Source: Roseovarius sp. (lineage in GTDB: Bacteria; Pseudomonadota; Alphaproteobacteria; Rhodobacterales; Rhodobacteraceae). From it: a stretch of 64,000 nt of DNA. Position 1 is the first letter of the stretch. The number at the start of each line of letters is the position of its first letter. Under the pieces are notes generated by a model, which searched no databases, was not told the origin of the DNA, and saw only the letters and a program-made list of their open reading frames with translations. Positions 62,558 through 64,000 of the stretch are shown one piece after another. A program made the position numbers and the translations under genes. The stretch spans positions 124,001 through 188,000 of the forward strand of contig JARGOC010000002.1 in NCBI GenBank assembly GCA_029212365.1. Direction: 5' to 3'.

Positions 62558-63374
62558 GGTCTTTGCACCGGCCAAAATCAATCTGACATTGCATGTGACC
62601 GGTAAGCGCGCGGACGGATATCATCTGCTGGATTCGCTGGTGATGTTTGCCGATGTAGGGGACACGATCCGTGTTTCGCCCGCTGCCAAAACCACGCTTA
62701 CTGTGTCCGGACCGCGGGCGCGCGGCGTGCCTGTGGATGAGCGCAACATCATGATCCGTGCCGCAGCGTTGGCCCGTGTTGGGGCCACGATGCACCTCAC
62801 CAAAGTGCTGCCTCATGCCGCAGGTATAGGCGGCGGATCAAGTGACGCAGCAGCCACATTGCGGGCATTATCAGACCTCAGCGGCATGCCAATCCCTGGC
62901 AATGCACACATTTTGGGAGCTGATTTGCCTGTGTGTTTGCTTGGCCAAACTGCGCGGATGCGTGGCGTCGGTGAGAAGGTTGAGGCTCTGCCCGGAATGC
63001 CCAGTTTGCATGCTGTCTTGGTTAACCCCAACCAGCCGGTGCTGACCGCTGAAGTGTTCAAGCGGCTAAAGCAATCAGACAACGCCCCCATGCCCCAAGA
63101 GGTGCCACAATGCCAGACAGCAGCTGAGCTGATCGACTGGTTAAGGAAGATGCGAAATGATCTTGAGGCCCCCGCGATAGAAACCGAGCCAGTGATTAAA
63201 GACGTATTTTCAGCGCTGACAGTTACGCCGGGCTGTATGCTGACGCGTATGTCGGGATCGGGTGGCACATGTTTCGGGCTGTATTCGGATGCGGAAACGG
63301 CGGCTTCAGCAGCCGGGCGGTTGAGCGAACAAAACCCCGGCTGGTGGGTCGTCGCGGTGCGGCTGAACCCCTGA
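62550..63374 (+). CDS. ispE: 4-diphosphocytidyl-2-C-methyl-D-erythritol kinase
   Basis: A 274-aa GHMP kinase of the MEP isoprenoid pathway. FAPAKINLTLHVTGKRADGYH (N-terminal motif, positions 5-25), the ATP loop LPHAAGIGGGSSDAAA, and MLTRMSGSGGTCFGLY (third motif) are visible. The start at 62550 lies within the last codons of the TPR gene, so they are co-translated. Convergent with the polyprenyl synthase. Confidence 0.96.
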   Translation: MGKVFAPAKINLTLHVTGKRADGYHLLDSLVMFADVGDTIRVSPAAKTTLTVSGPRARGVPVDERNIMIRAAALARVGATMHLTKVLPHAAGIGGGSSDAAATLRALSDLSGMPIPGNAHILGADLPVCLLGQTARMRGVGEKVEALPGMPSLHAVLVNPNQPVLTAEVFKRLKQSDNAPMPQEVPQCQTAAELIDWLRKMRNDLEAPAIETEPVIKDVFSALTVTPGCMLTRMSGSGGTCFGLYSDAETAASAAGRLSEQNPGWWVVAVRLNP

Positions 63375-63407
63375 GCAAGGCTTGCTACATAGCCCCTTGG
63401 CGCATTC

Positions 63408-64000
63408 TTAGTTGATCCGCGCCACCACATAATCGGCCAGATCATCCAGCATTTGGCGCACGGGGTGCTCGGGCAATTGCCGGATGGCGGTTTGCGCTTT
63501 GGCGCTCCAACCAACGGCATCTTCGCGTGTTGCGTCCATGGCGCCGTGACGATCCAGCAGGTCCAGCGCGTGTTCCAGATCACCGTCGCGCTGATCACCC
63601 TTTTCAATTGTGCGCTGCCAAAAGGCGCGTTCCTCGGCATCAGCGGCGGCCACAGCTTTGATCACTGGCAGTGTCAGTTTGCGCTCACGGAAATCATCGC
63701 CAACGTTTTTGCCGGTGGCTGTACTCTGGCCCTGATAATCCAGCAGATCATCTACGATCTGAAACGAGATACCCAATGCATCACCGTAATCAAACAGTGC
63801 CTGAACCTGATCGTCGGGCGCGCCGGCAATCACGCCACCCACCTCTGTGGCAGCCGAAAACAATGCCGCAGTTTTGCCGCGCACCACTTGCAAATAGATG
63901 CTTTCATCTGTGGCCAGATCACGCGCGGCGGTCAGTTGCAGCACTTCGCCTTCGGCAATTGTGGCCGATGCGTTGGACAGGATATCAAGCACCCGCAATG
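63408..64000 (-). CDS. polyprenyl diphosphate synthase, C-terminal part
   Basis: The C-terminal 197 codons of a trans-prenyltransferase; the N-terminus with the first DDxxD lies beyond the right edge. The second Asp-rich motif FQIVDDLLDYQG, the preceding GKTAALFSAATEVGG and GKNVGDDFRERKLTLPVI are visible, matching octaprenyl/decaprenyl (IspB-type) enzymes that make the ubiquinone side chain. Chain length cannot be decided from this part. Convergent with ispE. Confidence 0.9.
   Translation of the reverse strand, partial: LRVLDILSNASATIAEGEVLQLTAARDLATDESIYLQVVRGKTAALFSAATEVGGVIAGAPDDQVQALFDYGDALGISFQIVDDLLDYQGQSTATGKNVGDDFRERKLTLPVIKAVAAADAEERAFWQRTIEKGDQRDGDLEHALDLLDRHGAMDATREDAVGWSAKAQTAIRQLPEHPVRQMLDDLADYVVARIN

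Noticed and set aside
1..64000. Prophage, integron or insertion sequence in the window
   Set aside because: No transposase, integrase, phage structural gene, tRNA-linked att duplication or terminal inverted repeat pair was seen.

Overview
The window reads as a chromosomal segment of a marine roseobacter-type alphaproteobacterium (Rhodobacteraceae). The basis is gene content: small families that I associate with Rhodobacterales (DUF1523, DUF6638, DUF6173, the aa3-oxidase subunit IV, Hint-domain secreted proteins), a GC-rich coding style, and the mix of amino-acid, isoprenoid and fatty-acid housekeeping genes. No species assignment is possible from the sequence alone. No rRNA, tRNA, CRISPR array, transposase, integrase or prophage was seen.

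Layout. 1-10.5 kb: the start of a PAN-domain secreted protein, a soluble hybrid histidine kinase, yaaA, recQ, a YggT protein, a thioesterase-like protein, a UMF1-type MFS permease overlapping a murein endopeptidase lipoprotein, the queuosine-precursor transporter yhhQ, a small-RNA-like unit carrying an 18-codon ORF, and arfB. 10.5-19.1 kb: DUF1028, then a tightly packed leftward operon of mostly uncharacterised genes: a TelA-like coiled-coil protein, a small membrane protein, a 372-aa unknown, an AAA ATPase, a low-GC putative abortive-infection gene, DUF6638, a small membrane protein and DUF1523. 19.4-24.5 kb: a coupled pair, a subtilisin-like protease and a vanadium-haloperoxidase/PAP2-fold protein with eight GGGR repeats, divergent from a SARP/TPR-type regulator. 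24.5-29.3 kb: idi, an XRE regulator, a membrane-bound desaturase/hydroxylase, and a divergent membrane-protein/PCuAC-like pair that may handle copper.

29.5-33.7 kb holds the phosphorylated serine pathway (serA and serC leftward, serB divergent) with a structured serC leader. 33.9-37.4 kb holds an FMN-riboswitch-controlled lumazine synthase, a rhizobial-type asparaginase, an IalB-like protein and a Sua5/TsaC protein. 37.5-45.5 kb holds an acyl-CoA dehydrogenase/MBL hydrolase/DUF6173 run, a 44-aa cytochrome oxidase subunit IV, a lipoprotein, a LOG protein, a threonine dehydratase, dapD, a rhodanese and a small unknown. 45.5-48.2 kb has two tandem Hint-domain proteins, the second lacking the catalytic Cys. 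48.5-53 kb is dapE-GNAT-DUF2064-rnr. 53-58.5 kb has DUF1801/GST facing a WYL regulator, an MltB-like transglycosylase, a low-GC orphan, a membrane protein and greA. 59-64 kb has ETF:ubiquinone oxidoreductase, a TPR protein overlapping ispE, and the end of a polyprenyl diphosphate synthase.

The best candidates for something undescribed are the TelA-like/AAA/DUF operon with a phage-abortive-infection gene embedded in it by 4-nt overlaps at both ends, the GGGR haloperoxidase-protease pair, and the small RNA unit upstream of arfB. A two-hairpin REPIN-like repeat occurs at three intergenic places.
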